Shown in pieces: positions 19,341 to 43,651 of a stretch of DNA of 64,000 bases. Within the stretch, counting starts at the first letter, position 1; each line of letters opens with the position of its first letter. Both the position numbers and the translations under genes were made by a program. Source of the DNA: Chalciporus piperatus. Taxonomy: Eukaryota > Basidiomycota > Agaricomycetes > Boletales > Boletaceae. The notes below the pieces were generated by a model. It ran no database searches. It saw only the letters and a list, made by a program, of their open reading frames with translations, and was not told where the DNA came from. The DNA is taken from the NCBI GenBank assembly GCA_038093975.1, contig JBBPTG010000096.1, positions 1-64,000 of the forward strand, in the 5' to 3' direction.

Positions 19341-21197
19341 CTAGTCTTTGTACTTGTCCTTGTGGATCCACGCCATCCCAACATCGCTAGCACCTTGTGC
19401 AACCTTGGATGAACCGTTGAGAGCGCTATCATCCATGTAGCATGAATTCGAACTTACTGCAGCGCGATACCACTTCGCAGCCTCTTTCTTGTCCTTCTTG
19501 CACCCCTTGCCATTGGCTAAACAGAACGCTAAATCTTGTTGAGCGTCAGCATCTCCCAAGTTAGCAGCAACCCGGTAATAGCTCTGGAACAATCCATCTA
19601 TTCAGAAAGATTCAACGCAATCCCATCAAGCACGTACAACTGCCATCTTTTGATCCTTTGAAACGCCCCAACCCTGGAAAAAGCACTGGCCGACCTCATA
19701 GATAGCAAGCACGAGCTCTTCCTGTGGTTGATCAGGAAATAAGCCTCGCTTCAAACCTAACTGAGAACTCACTCTGACACCTCCCACGTCGAAGCCCCTC
19801 TTTGCTTTCTCAAGATCATCCACCGCTGCTTCCGCCGCCTTCGTCAACCACTTGAAACCGCTCTTCTCGTTCTTCTCGCACCCCCACCCATGCCTCAGTG
19901 CAAGCCCCCACATCAACATCCCGACTCCACATCCCCCCTGCTCCGTCGCACTCTTCTCGAAACAAATCGCCGAATCTTTCAATTGATTCGCTTGGTGGTA
20001 CTTGATTCCTAGTTGGAGGTATTCGTAGGGAGTTTGATCTTGGGTAGGCGAAGGTCGGCTAGTGCCTGGTGAAGCGTTCAGAGTAGACCGAGAACCTTGG
20101 GACGTCGGTGAAGGTAAAGGACTATCCAACTGATAGAAGGAATACGAAGTGGTGTATACGCTAGAGGGTGAACCGGCTCTTATCGAAGGTGGGTGCGAAG
20201 GGAGTGTGACGTGACCCGGGGAAGCGAGGGAGGGTGACGAATAGGCACCGTGAGGGTGAAGATACGATGAGGATGTCGACGGCGACGGCGACGAAAACGC
20301 TGGGACGTTCATCCCACCGGGCATATAAGGGCCTGGCGCGAGGAGATCGCCAGGATAGACACCCGTCACAGGCGTAACCGCAGTGACGGACATTGTGCTG
20401 GGACTAGTCCTCGGGGAGTGTGTCCTATGAGCATTGCGATCTAAGACCTGACGTTTCTGTTCGTCGGATGACACTATAGGCGGTCGACCTGGTCTCGAAA
20501 AGTTCAGTCGCGGTGTCCCACTCTGAGAAACTATCGGTTGACGCGAAGCTCGAGAGCTTCGTGGAGCTTCCCGTGGGGAAGAGACTATGACGGTTGGCAG
20601 TGGTGAGGGTGGTGGCTTCATAGAGTCTTGGAGGTCAGTGTAATTCGAAGTTACCGGCTGCGTGGGCCCAACAGTTTGTGGCCATGAGTTAGTTTGAAAG
20701 CTAGGTTGAGCAAACGGGGGCGGTGCGGCTAATGCACGAGGATAGCCGGGATGGTTGTGGTTAGGTTCCTCAGTGGCAGAAACCTGAGGTCGCTGACCAT
20801 GATATAGGTCGGCCTCAGGATAGCCATAATCATCTGGTTGGACTGGTTCACAATCGTACTTGGGATTTCGGCTCGTACTCAGCACGGTTGCAGCGCTTGC
20901 TGTCGAACTCCGGAAGTTTGTGTGTAACAATGGGGACTCTGGCGTGGGTTGGCTGGCGAATGGTCTGGGTGGTGATATCGCATACTGAGGCCGAGGAGCG
21001 TGAACGTGATGAGGACCAGGTTGGAGGGACGGGGGTATACTAGCGTTGGCGACCTGCAGCTGGTTGGTGTGGGTCGGCGGCTGTTTCATCTGCTGGGGTC
21101 GAGATGATGTACCGCGAACGAGGGTCTCCAGCGGGGAGGAATGTAGAAGTCTGCCTTCGCTAGACCTGTGCTCGAATGCCTTATGGCTCGCATCCAT
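19341..21197 (-). CDS. Sel1-repeat protein of the Nif1/Dsf2/Skt5-like type
   Basis: The first exon starts at ATG 21197 and ends near 19640 at MAV. A GTACGT intron ending CCAG joins it in frame to SYYRVAANLGDADAQQDLA. The first 370 residues are low-complexity Pro/Ser/Thr. Tandem Sel1 repeats follow: YEYLQLGIKYHQANQLKDSA, GMLMWGLALRHGWGCEKN, VGQCFFQGWGVSKDQ, and FCLANGKGCKKDKKEAAKWY. Fungal proteins with this layout regulate chitin synthase (Skt5/Chs4) or mitotic entry (fission yeast Nif1). The GCGVGMLMWGLALRHGWGC block favours the Nif1/Dsf2 group. The C-terminus has no CAAX box, unlike Skt5. Confidence 0.8.
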
Positions 21198-21485
21198 ATC
21201 ACTCTCTGGAAGGCTTCAGTGAGGTGGGCATGATGTTGAAAAGTGAATAGTAGTACAATTATACTGAGGGTCCGAGGATGCTCGTCATCTCGGTAACGAT
21301 GCTGATTACAATAAGGTTCCATCCTCCCAATCGTCGTCAAGTTCTGCAGCAGAAGTTGTTGTCACAGCGACCTTCGCACGAGCGAGCTGTCAGGCAGAGG
21401 CAATCGACGATGATACGAGTGTATTCACAGTCCCTCATTATGCCTCATTATACATATATCATCTATAGCACTCAGCAAAATCAAC

Positions 21486-25919
<4,434 letters not shown>

Positions 25920-26420
25920 GGTGGTCTGTAGTAGAAATACTTGAAATACTAGTAAGTTAGTAACTTAGTAGACGAACGGTGCAGTGTGACACGCTGTGAC
26001 CATGTGAGGTCGGGTCCGGCGCGGTTGTGTCGGAGTTTGAAGGTGCGACTCATCCACAGGTTGTTCCCAACAACCGTCTTCGCTCGAGTCCGGGTCAACA
26101 GCGTCCCTCGCCGTCAACCCCAACGACCACGATTATCTGCCAGTTCGAAACTACGGACTCAAGTAACTCAACCAGGAACACCTTAGCCTCGATTCCCCTA
26201 GGTTTCGACGCTCTTTCCTGCTGTTTTTGCCACCGCATCGCTCCTCTATCAACGCTCAAAAAAGACGCTGAACTTCTACATTTCTCCTCCAAAATATCAT
26301 TTACGACTCTGAAGTCGCGCTAATACACGTCTTGGACCTCATCTTCCCTCTCTTCTACCTTATTTTCGGACACTTAACCCAGACGCGCTTTTTTGCTTCC
26401 TCCCCCTACACGCACTAGTC
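25920..26420. promoter_or_regulatory. Divergent promoter region PRP16/RPB1
   Basis: 501 bp without a supported gene. A pyrimidine-rich stretch (near 26340-26410, CTTCCCTCTCTTCTACC) precedes the RPB1 ATG, as is common in fungal core promoters. No TATA box is obvious. Confidence 0.45.
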
Positions 26421-32917
<6,497 letters not shown>

Positions 32918-33643
32918 GTTCCTTCCAACGGGCGAGGGACCATGCATACACATTATTGGTTTGTTGTTGCTGGCCTGTCCTCTGCCCCTTGTTTTGTTTT
33001 TGTGTCGCGTGCCCGGTCCTGAGTGTCAAGGACGCCTATGCATGTGTTGTTGGGACGTGGTATCTAGCTGCACTTAGTCTTGCCCGCTTTTGTCTTGTTC
33101 GATTCTCTCCATGTTTTGTTCCCTCTTTTCATGTCCAGCAATTCCATGTAGAATAACCATACGAGCTGATTTTACATTTATGCCTCGCAAGTGGATAACA
33201 CTGTCGGTACAGCGGTTTGCAAACGAGGCGCGACGTCGATAAGTATCCAAGCTGACCGTGCGGGTTGACGACCACGAAACGTTTGGATCGGTATGATATA
33301 CCAAGCATCTTACTAGTGGACTGGAGGAGCAGAACGTGTACGTGTACTTGACAAATGCGACTTAACGGAACACCTTGAAATACCCACTTCGTAACATCGC
33401 TCGTTCCGTTGGACTCGGGGACTAAAGCAAAGTGAACGATGACAACACGCATACACCTGACATTCCTATCCTGCGAGCGTGACTACGAAAAGCATATTCG
33501 AGAGAGGTTTGTTATCCCAGATTCCGTCACTTGTGACCATGAGGGTGGGATACGTTTTGCGGGAGATAATACATGGAGAAGCGTTGGATCGTGGAAAAAA
33601 ATCGGTGACGTTCTCAACAGATAACCTACACGATGCCCTTCAA
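32918..33643. other. Intergenic region between convergent RPB1 and helicase genes
   Basis: No ORF with support. The part from about 33445 resembles the sequence downstream of the second helicase copy (from about 62720; for example ACACGCATACAC, CCTGCGA and GATAATACA). So the duplication reaches beyond the coding region. Confidence 0.5.
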
Positions 33644-36600
33644 TCAGAAGTCAAGATCTTCTGTGTTTAACTCCGGCTTCTCGGTTTTCTTGACGTGGTT
33701 CTTCTCGACCGTGACGAGCTCGTAAGCAATCTGCAGATGTTCTTGAAGCTCCGGAGCGCTGGTTGGCAGCCGGTGCAGTAAATCCTTGACATTTGTGACG
33801 ACTTTCTTCATTTCAATTGCATCCCTCTTTTCATGCATGCTTGCGTTTGGATCGATCTTCTTTCGAAGCGTGTGACCCTCTTTGAGCAGAGCACTTGGGG
33901 GGTGTGAGTAGGAAGGAGGTGTCCAGGACGCTAACTCACGTTATTTTACTTCGTTGCTGCCCCAGCTCTTCGAGGCGTTCGTGACTCTCCTTCGAAAGAA
34001 GTCCTTTCGTCTTACCCTTGAACTCGTGAGCGATAACAATGACCTTGTCAAGGCACGCAACGAGATGGGGTAACGCCCACAGATAGAGGGTACGATATGG
34101 GCTCCTCCGCCACTGGAGAGCATACACATTCTTCAAACATGCGACGAAGACCATATTTGTTTGTGCCGTCAGTCCACTTCCCATGGCGTGCGCCAGATCA
34201 TTGCGGCGTTTGTAATATTTGCGATAAGCATCTTGGATCTTCTTTGCTGATTCGATTTCCTCGTCGGTTGGATCGTGAGCGCGTACCAAAGTAGGCTCGA
34301 TCGTCATCGCGGCGACCTCTTGTGGATCTTCTTGTATCTCACCCGCCAGTTCAGCTTCGGTGCCCCCTTCCGGCTGAATATCTTCCGTTTTGGGGGCCTC
34401 AGCAGCCTCCATCTGGGATGCGTAACCCGCCTTAGGAACGAAGGTCGGAGCCTCGGCGTGGAGGTCGGAGCGGGCCGCTACAAGCTGAGCAGCCAACAAC
34501 GATGGAATGTCGGATGGGTTTTCATAGTGGATGTGTTTGACTCGAGGCATCCGGACGGGAGGAATTCGTGGTGTCCTTCGTTTGTGAAGAAGTTGAACTA
34601 GGTCCTCGATGACCACATTCGCGTCGTAGTCCACTATAGCCTCCAGGTATCTGTGTCGGGGTGCCACTGTATACCTAGAACTCGTGTAAATAGAAGAGCA
34701 CCAGTGAATGTGTGTGGCTAACTAACCATCGATACAGATTATTGGCTCTCTGTGTAGGTCCAGCCGTCTGCAGGGCATGGAGAATGTTCTCGACCTTCGC
34801 ACGGACATGGGCATTGGTTACATTGTATGACACTATCAATTCTTGTCAATAGTTGATCATAGTGGTAAGAAAACTTAAGCGACGCACAGAGACAGATTGT
34901 CCGGCAGCTGTTAATAGTTACTGTCAGCGCTACCAATCTATGTAAAGGAGAAAGTAACCAACATCCTCGAGGTGAAAACGTTGCACAGGATTGGTGTTAG
35001 CTTGGTGTGCGACAACGTATATATCCCTTGTACTTGTTGAATCAGATCGTCGACTCGTAGCGATAGGGAAGGTACTCACCGCCAGCAACGCTTGATTGCA
35101 ACTGCAGCAATTGATCGTGTACACAGTTGAGTAGGTCCAAGACGAGGCCAATGCTGATATCCTTCTTGGTAGAGAAATCTCCGTAAGACGAAAGCCAGCC
35201 GCGTGGAAGGACAAGACCGTCAAGTGGTGGATCGAACGAAAGACGCCATGAGACCGCGATCTTGGCAACAACGGCTTCTAAGCAATCACAGAATACAGAC
35301 AGGTTGACGATGAGAGGGAATTTGAGGATGTGCCTGTAGGAAGGTCAATACGCCGCCGCTGATGTGCGAAGTTCAATACTCACCGTAGGAACAGCAAGCC
35401 CGATGAAATGCTCGTCGACGTGTTGCCATGGAAGAGGGCGACTACGTCATCGAATAGATAACGACCATCTGGGTACGTAAACTCTCGAAGCTTGTGGTGA
35501 CGAGTGATGAAAGGAGTTTGATTGATGCATCTGAGAGCGCCAGACTTATCAAAAGCGAAGAGGAGATTCGTCAATTTCAGCACGATTGTCAAGAAGCCCC
35601 GGGGATCATGGGCCGCATTGAGCTCGTAAAGAGCGTCCTGGACCCAATGTTTCATGACATGTATTCCTTCCTTACCACCGGGTATCATCGAGAAGTCGAA
35701 GTTAGCGATTGAACCTTGAACATGGAACTCGGGGTTGAGGGCCTCGTAAAGATAGTCGATCCAGGTAAGTACACTGGATAGGTGTGAATCCGCAGCACGA
35801 CCCCAGATCGTCGGAATGACATACCATTCCCACCTAGGAAGCTGCGGGTTTGCTGAGTACATCATTTGAAGGATGCAGAGCTGTTGCAGATGAACTGCAA
35901 TCCGAGTGTTATAGTGCTTCGGATCCAGAGCTGCGAGATTGAGGTGATCTAAAGGGCATTCCGCACGATTGCAATGACCGCTGATGATGTATGTCAAACA
36001 CTGCGAGAAGACCACGGCATCATAGCAGCGGTCGTTCTCCTCTGTGACTCGCTCGCAAAGATGCAATGCCAGGTAGTTCCGCAGGGCAGCCACCATGTCC
36101 TGCTTGGAAAGGGTAAAGTTGGAGGGTTGCAGATACATGGGACCATGGCGATCGCCCGTCGCAGAGCTGTGAAGGAAGGAGCCAAGCACCATGCCGTACT
36201 CGGTGTTGGATACCTCCGTGATGCAGAATAATCGTTTGATTGAATTGCTGCTGAGGGGATCGGGATTTGAGATGACTTGATAGATAAGATGAGTGTAATG
36301 CCGGAATTTGTCGAGGAAGAGCAGCATTTCTTCGAGGTTGTAGGCCTTGAGTACCGGCAAACTACTGAACACATGATCGAGAGCAAGTAAAGCTGACGCA
36401 TTCCGACCGTGTTTGATGAAAGTCTGCGCCAAGTTCTCCAGTCGGGTTTGATCAGCTCCCGCAATAGCTTGGAACATAGAGATCTAAAGAAGTGAATTAG
36501 TAAGTTCTCCTGACTATTTGCCAAGAGCCTACCTCGTCATGATCTAGCGGATCCAACAGGTCATCGGGCAGTTCACGAGCCAACACAAGAAGTTGAATGA

Positions 36601-39600
36601 CGTCTTGGTCCGCTGCGACCTCCTTCGATGGGACACCAAACGAGCACCGACGCCATAATCCCGACAGGAGAATCTCACTGGCTCGCTTCGCTGCGTCGCG
36701 TGAGCCCTTCACCTTCAACAAGTCCTTGATCGCATCCAGTGGCCGGTTCTCTGCCAAATGCAACTCGGCGGCCTCCAAGAATCTCCCGTGGGACTCCAAC
36801 AACGAGGCACGAGCAAAGTCGAAGTCATAATCCTCAAGGAACTCTAGCTCCTCCTCGAAGGACGGGAACAACGGCAGGGGAGGTCTGGCTCGAATGCATC
36901 AACATATGAGCCGATCTAGATCATATCGCACGTACTTGGTACCATCAGCTTTACTGCAGTAAAACAATCGACAAACTGTGTACAGCTCCTCTGAAGACGC
37001 TGCAGGAATCTTTCGAGAATGCTTATCGAGGACTTCGAGCGTCTCGTCGAAGAGCCCCGCTTTCCTGTATCGCTGTGCGGACAGGTTATACTCTTGAGCG
37101 GACAGGTACCCAATAGCAGCCCTCCGGTCGTCTCCAGCTCGAACATAACAATCCGCGGCGTTCCGGTAATATTGAAGTTTTTCCTTGCCCTTCGGTGCGT
37201 CATCCCCACTCGCCATGAATGCATTCGCAGCTGTGAGAAAAGCTTCTTGTTGGACCTTTAGGGGTGCAACACCAACTTTCGCACGGGCGAGTTCTCGAAG
37301 GTGGAAGGCCTGGCAAATAGCAACCATGCGAGGCAACGAGGCCCTCGCAAAACAGTGCATTGCCTGTGGGTACCTCTTGTGCTTGAAGAGGTCGTTTCCG
37401 AACGATTCCCATTCCGCCGGGGTCGACGAGACTGCTAAATGGGGTACGTCTGTTCCGGGCGTACAGTTCTGGATTTGATTGCGTGAGCTCCAGACCATCT
37501 ACTAATGTGTGAGTAGCTTGCTTCCGAGAGAAGAAGTAGTCACTGCTCACCCGCATAGGCTCGCTTTTGTCAGATTTGTCGAAGATCCATAAGTTCTTCC
37601 TCGCTCGAGTGATGCCGACATATAACAACTTCAACTATAAACATCATGTACGTCAGGAGGTGGTACAGGACCAAACAAGTTCCTAGAATCAACATACCTC
37701 GCTGCATACCACAGCAAAACGACCTTCGTCTCGTTCGAAAGATGGTGCAAGTACCTTTGACAGGTCTTGACCATCGACTTCGCCACCGATGTCATTCAGA
37801 AGTACCCTCCAACGCGAGAGATCGATAGTGGAGTCTTCGAAGAAATTGTAAAGAAGAACCTGTAACTATAGGTGAGTCAGGATGACTGGAATATCAACCT
37901 GGAATACCTACGTCATTAAATTCAAGACCCTTGCTGTCGTAGAGCGTCCTATTGGATGAATGAGTGTACAGGTAGCCAAAAGAAATGATTTTGGCATACA
38001 TGATGAGACCAATGTCTCCAACTTCCTTTCGTAGCCTCTCGACAGCTTCGTCGTCTCGTACGAGAATGCCTGCAGGTGAATGTAGCATGACAGAGGATGA
38101 CTTGACACCAGGAATACTTACATTGCTGGGCGCCGAATTCAATGCGACTCCCGCTTCGCGAAACAAGTCAAATACAGTCAACACACAACCAAAGACTAGT
38201 ACGAACGAAGCACCGAACAAAAATTGTTCGTATCGGACCGTGTCTTGATCCCAGCCACGGAAGAACACTGGCTTCAGCCCATCGACAATACCATGTTCAG
38301 CCTGGAGGCCATCGATTGCGTCTGGCCAAAAGCATGTAATACGCTCAATGACGGTATGTGCGCAGTTGACAATACCACCATGTGATCGGTAATTGATAGC
38401 TAGCTGGAAAGCCTCTGGGTCAGATACCGAGCGCTCTTGGATGACATGCATATTTTGGTCTTGCTGAAGAATGAAATGCTGCTCGGTAACCTGGAGCTCG
38501 ATGAAAACAAATGATCCCTTACCTCGATACGGTACAGGAAGGCCTTCAGGTCGTTGAATCTAAATGAGCTTCCTGCCGAGATGGTTTGCGCGGTGTCTCC
38601 CGCCCAAAAGAGTCCCTCGGGATTCTGACAGATGAGCCTCAAGACTATAGAGAAATATGAAATTTTGAACAAAAGGAACGCAATGATACTTACCGAGGGC
38701 GTCGATCAACAGGTTGTCTTGCGCTTCGTCGACATAGCTAGATTGGCATTCCAGTCAATTACAGAGCATCGATCAATCGAGCGCCAGAGCTGGACGTACA
38801 GAAAATGGACCTTTTGGCCTTTCAATGGAGATCCGCCCAGTAACACTCGGAGTATTGCGTGAGTCCGGTCAGCAACATCGTGATGACGACGTTCTTTCTT
38901 CATTTTGCAATACGCTTCAAAGATGGCGTAAACTACCTCTCTTTGGTTTGCGAAAGTCGGGTTTGAGCGTGCCGGAAGGCTAAGATAGGTCTCCTTGTCG
39001 AGGTGTCCGTCAGGACACGAGAGTGACCTCTCCGATCCCTTGATGATGCCTACAAGAGGCTCGAGTGAGTTCCTTTCATGTAGAATTGTCACGCACCAAT
39101 AATCTCGGAAAATACAAGCCAGGGTTCTACAATAGAATCCCTCGCTCAGAGCAGGTTGCTCAATTATGTGATCTGGTCACTCACCGAGACCCTTCGTCAA
39201 CCCCTGAGGGAAGTGAGGCCAGTAGGTGCGTGCAAATATGTCATAAGTCACGCAGGAGTCTTGACTTTGGACGTCGTCGGTATCAGCAAAGTATCTGGCA
39301 GCACCTTGCACCTTGGGGTCGTCGCTGCTGAAGACATCAGCTGCAATCATTTTCGCGAGCTAAGATCGGGAGAGTGAGCCACTGTAACCATCGCCCGAGA
39401 TAAACTTCCACCTTATCGAAAGTTACGAACAACGGAAAGTGGCTCTCTTCGAGCGCACTGTACTTCTGCGGAATTCCAACCTGATCTTCAGGGACATCGT
39501 CAACATCCACCAAGCCCGAATCTTGATTCTTGGCCTGCGTCCGTTTGAGTTCTTCGAGGCTGTAGCCAGCGAGTGCGAGCGACTCGAGTAGCTTCGTGAA

Positions 39601-41936
39601 ATATTCCTCGACCTTCGTTGCGAGGATACGAGACTTCGTCACAAAGATTTGGCGGGGCTTCGCCATGCCGGGCTGCATCTCCCATGCGCGTTGGATGCCG
39701 AGCATCTTGAACAGCATAGTGGTCGTTTTTCTGCGGTCGGCATAAGCGAAGGGTATTTCACATAGTCGAAGAATGATCATACCCGGTGCCACTTCGTCCA
39801 AGCACATAGCAGGAGGTCGTACACTCCACGATCCTGCGTTCTTGAGGGCTGTGTGGATTATTAGCCTCAACCGTTGACGGTGCGTCTGTAATACTCACGT
39901 CAACTCAAAGACGTGTTGGACATCTTGGTTTGCAATCAAGCCTGGAAGAGTCATTGAAAAGGCATGAAAATAGTATTTGGACATGTACTTACTGTGTAAA
40001 AACGCCTGTAGTGAAAATCAGCACGTCAATCCCGCTAACGTAGATAGAGAGGGATGTACCTGTGAAAATGTGGTATATTTCTCCAGGCTGGGTAGGTATC
40101 GTCAAGGGATGAAAGCGTAGAACAGCAGGAAATTGCGTACACAAGCAATGAATGCAACTGAGGAAAACAATGAGCGATCGATTTGAAAGAGAATAATATC
40201 AGCTTACCTCTCCCATATCCTCATCTGACAGGACAAGAGGTATTGGCTTCGTAGCATTTTGGAGACTTTCAGGGGGGAAGCAGGCGGGAAGATATGTGTC
40301 GCCACCCGGATCCAAAGGAGCGTTTCGGAATATACACCTGTTGAATCAACAACCGAGTGAGCTAATTCGAACAGCGGCAGTGAACTTGAAGACCTTACCG
40401 TCGACGATACTCTCTGCCTTTGCCAGTGAGATGCTGGCCCATCGCATCCCAGATGCGGTTCACTTGTGTATGGGTATATATCCCGTATACTTTGATGGCT
40501 GGAACGACAGATCAGTTTCCATGAACCCACGGAATATATAATATACCTTGTCGATCTATCTGAAGACATTCACGTCAGAAAAATCTGTTACAAGAAAATC
40601 CCGAGCATGAACGCACTTCACTGTCATGGTCGGGGACGACGTCAATTTGGTACTGTTCGAAAATTAAGCAATAGTTCGGTTAGATGATGATGTAACTGTA
40701 CCACAAGGCGAAGGTCCCGTTGCATTTTTGCCTCGAAGATGGGCACGCCAGAGACATCGTTGAGACGCTTTTGATTGTCGTTGGAGAAGTGTCCATTGGA
40801 GAGTTGCCTGAGGGACTGTGAGCGCACTCGACCGTGGTGAACGTACAACTTACTTGATCTTTTTCACAACAATAGCACATTTTTTCTTGTCACTCTTCGC
40901 CAGCTCGCGAAGCTTTTTCGTGGCGTCGGTATTAATAAGAATGCGCCACTCTCCAAAGCCGTCCGCGTTGTCGAAATACAGCGCAGCTTTCATCGGCTGA
41001 ACCATTGGGTATGCGGGTGGCGTCGACTCTTTGACCCCACTGACATCATGAGAGTTTTCCGGAGCGGCTGGCTGAGGACTCTGTTCATTGGTCGTCGATA
41101 AATAGGCGTCTTTAATCGGCTGTGCGAGGAGTGGTTGCTGAAGAAGCTCGAGATAAAACTAGCAAGGCGTAAAATTACAGATGGACAAAATAGACTAAAG
41201 ACGGACCTTCAGGACCATCTTGAGGTCGTCCAGGATTTCTTGTGATCGCTGAGTAGCCTCAGTATTGTTGATAGGGACCTTGGCTCCGAGCTTAAGGAAA
41301 GGAATGACATCGATGGTAGGACCATTGTTCTTGTTCCTACGCTTTTGCTTCTTTTGTTTCTTGCTACGAACAGTGAACCCGAAAAATTCGTTATCGTCGT
41401 AATCGGGTTCCTCCGTGGCATCTGTAATAGAATCCAAGTCTGGGGAAGAAAAAGTGAAATCTGAAGAACATAGTAATGACAAAACGGGGAAAACATCCTC
41501 CACATAAACTTTGTACTGCCCAATATGGCGAGCACTGTCAACGGAGAACAAATCGGGAGGGAGAGAGAAAATAACGGAAGAAAGTCTTTGAAGTAAGGAA
41601 CTTGCGGATGACGAAAGGAGAAAGGCTGGCTCGCAAGGATAGGCGTCTAGAATTCTGGACGCTAACCATTCCGCCCTTGACCAGACTAGTCGTTCATTGG
41701 TGGTCCACGGTCAGCGACTGCCCAATGAAAAGACGAGGAGCGGACTCACCTGACATTATGAACTCGAAGAGATGAGGAACGGAGCACAAGTCCTGAATTA
41801 CCAGGTCCAGTGGCGCGTCTGGTCCTGTTAAACGGGACTCGAGAATCCCCAAGGCCTCACTGAGACCTTCACTGCCAGCAAGATTGCTGGCAGTGAAGGT
41901 GTGAAGGTCGAGGACAGACATTTCAAAACCACTCAT
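33644..41936 (-). CDS. Very large TRANK1-like superfamily 1 (UvrD/Rep) helicase
   Basis: One gene of some 20 exons from ATG 41936 to the TGA at 33646-33644, roughly 2,200 residues. The N-terminal region has FDNADGFGEWRILINTDATK. The Walker A motif is GRSGTGKTTTM; its Gly codon is split by a 52-nt intron (39782-39731), so it looks broken without splicing. Later motifs: YVDEAQDNLLIDAL (II, near 38720), GDTAQTISAGSSFRF (III, near 38590), INYRSHGGIVNCA (IV), DSKGLEFNDV (V, near 37930) and LLYVGITRARKNLWI (VI, near 37620). A helical C-terminal half contains an IQ-like motif (KKIQDAYRKYYKRR). The family is annotated as TPR and ankyrin repeat-containing protein 1-like and is expanded in mushroom-forming fungi. 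Its substrate is unknown. Confidence 0.85.
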
Positions 41937-42419
41937 TGTGTCACGACGTACGCGCAGTGAAACAAGACGAGCAGTGGGCGTAAGGGGATTGTGTCACGCC
42001 CCTTTTGAGCGGGATGCCGCAGTGCAACGAGGCTCAAGCGGCACCAATACCACAGCACAACGGCTGGCTTCTGATAAGAAGCGGCGCAAGGTTCGCGCGG
42101 GCCCTAAGGTGTCTTAGGAAAGGGTCTGGTGGGACCCACGAAGATACAGCTCAAACGCGCCAGCAAACGGACACCTCCAAATGCGACGAGCAGAGAAAAT
42201 CTCCGATTTGAGTTCGATATCTGGTGGATATCTCTGTGTTTTTCTCGGTTTCTTTGGTTTCTTTTCGATTGTCTCGTAACTTAACTGTATCAATCGAGGA
42301 TCACTTGGGGACCTTTCATTACATAATCACTGCGGAGACCGAATGCACAGCAGGCCGGGGAAGACCAAGTTTGTTCATTGAACTTGATTCTCTCGCAGAA
42401 CGACAACAGTTGCCTTAGA
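41937..42419. promoter_or_regulatory. Divergent region between helicase and SEC4
   Basis: 483 bp without a supported gene. Short AT- and CT-rich stretches (GTTTTTCTCGGTTTCTTTGGTTTC near 42236-42260) could serve as a core promoter for the GTPase. No clear TATA box. Confidence 0.35.
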
Positions 42420-43334
42420 ATGCCTCCACCACACTATGACTTCCTCATCAAGGTACCTGCTCATATTCATTTACATCTCCCCGCTAATTCACCCTCTTTC
42501 TAACAGCTGCTCTTGATCGGGGACTCAGGTATTCGCAGCTTCACCGACCAACCACGCGGTTTTAGCTAACTCTTCGATCCAGGTGTCGGAAAGTCGTGTC
42601 TACTCCTCCGTTTCTGTGACGATGCATGGACGCCCTCGTTCATAACAACCATCGGTATCGACTTCAAGATCCGCACCATCGAACTAGATGGCAAACGTAT
42701 TAAACTCCAAATCGTATGTCCAGGCCGCGCTCTCGCGAGATCTTGCTTACCGTCTCGCGTTCCATTTAGTGGGACACTGCTGGCCAGGAACGGTTTAGAA
42801 CAATCACCACCGCTTATTACCGTGGCGCAATGGGTATCCTGCTCGTATATGATGTCACCGACGAACGCTCGTTCAACAGTGAGTCCCTCTTTGGTCCTCT
42901 CCTACATACATTGCTGAGCCCAACCGTACAACTAGACATTCGCACGTGGCACGCCAACATTGAACAACACGCTTCGGAAGGTGTCAACAAGATTTTGATT
43001 GGTAACAAGTCTGACTGGACAGACAAACGCGCCGTTACCGAGGACCATGGACGAGAACTCGCCAACGAGCTCGGTGTCAAGTTCATGGAAACCTCGGCTA
43101 AAGTGAACGATGGCGTCGAAGAGGCTTTCTTCACTCTCGCTCGGTCAGTCGTAACCCTTACCCCGAGTTCTTATTTTTAACGCGTGCCACTGTTGAATTT
43201 TCAGAGATTGCAAGACCCGCCTGATTGACTCTCAAGTAGACGCGACAGGCGCCCCGGGTGGTCTTGGAAGTACAGACGGATCCGTAAAGGTTAACCAGCC
43301 TGTGACACCGGCAGCGGGTAGCTGTTGTTCATGA
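42420..43334 (+). CDS. SEC4: Rab GTPase of the Sec4/Rab8 (Ypt2) group
   Basis: Five or more exons starting [12 protein letters not shown] motifs: [11 protein letters not shown] (P-loop, interrupted just upstream by an intron), [14 protein letters not shown] (switch I), [13 protein letters not shown] (switch II), NKSD (base binding) and ETSAK. The C-terminus ends SCCS, a double-cysteine geranylgeranylation site. The [26 protein letters not shown] block is that of Rab8/Sec4, which targets secretory vesicles to the exocyst at growing hyphal tips. About 205 residues, the normal size. Confidence 0.92.
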
Positions 43335-43651
43335 ATGCCTTGTAATCCCTGTACACTCTTCACCAACCGTGCTTGGTCCTTGGTACAAGTAGGCTTGCCC
43401 ATCGATCATGTTACCGGTCTACATCCCCGTATACACCCCTTGTAATATCGCCTTTACCTCTTCGTTGCTTGCCACCTTGGATATTTGTTCGTGAGGGACG
43501 CACTTCGAACTATAGACAGACAAAAGGCTTTTATCTGGCATTTTCGTCGTGACTATCAACTTTCTTCGAGTTGAAACCTAGTGAATGACAGCAGGTGACC
43601 AAGGATTACAATGCCGAATGTAACAGCACGCAGACTCCACCAACCCAATAA
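43335..43651. other. Intergenic region between convergent SEC4 and ARP5
   Basis: 317 bp with no ORF support; presumably the two 3' UTRs. TTGTAATATCGCC near 43440 is the only AT-rich stretch that could hold a polyadenylation signal. Confidence 0.35.

Noticed and set aside
39716..39802. Apparent loss of the Walker A motif (frame reads ADRRKTTT)
   Set aside because: A 52-nt intron with a GTATGA donor and a CAG acceptor restores GRSGTGKTTTM, so the helicase is not broken here.
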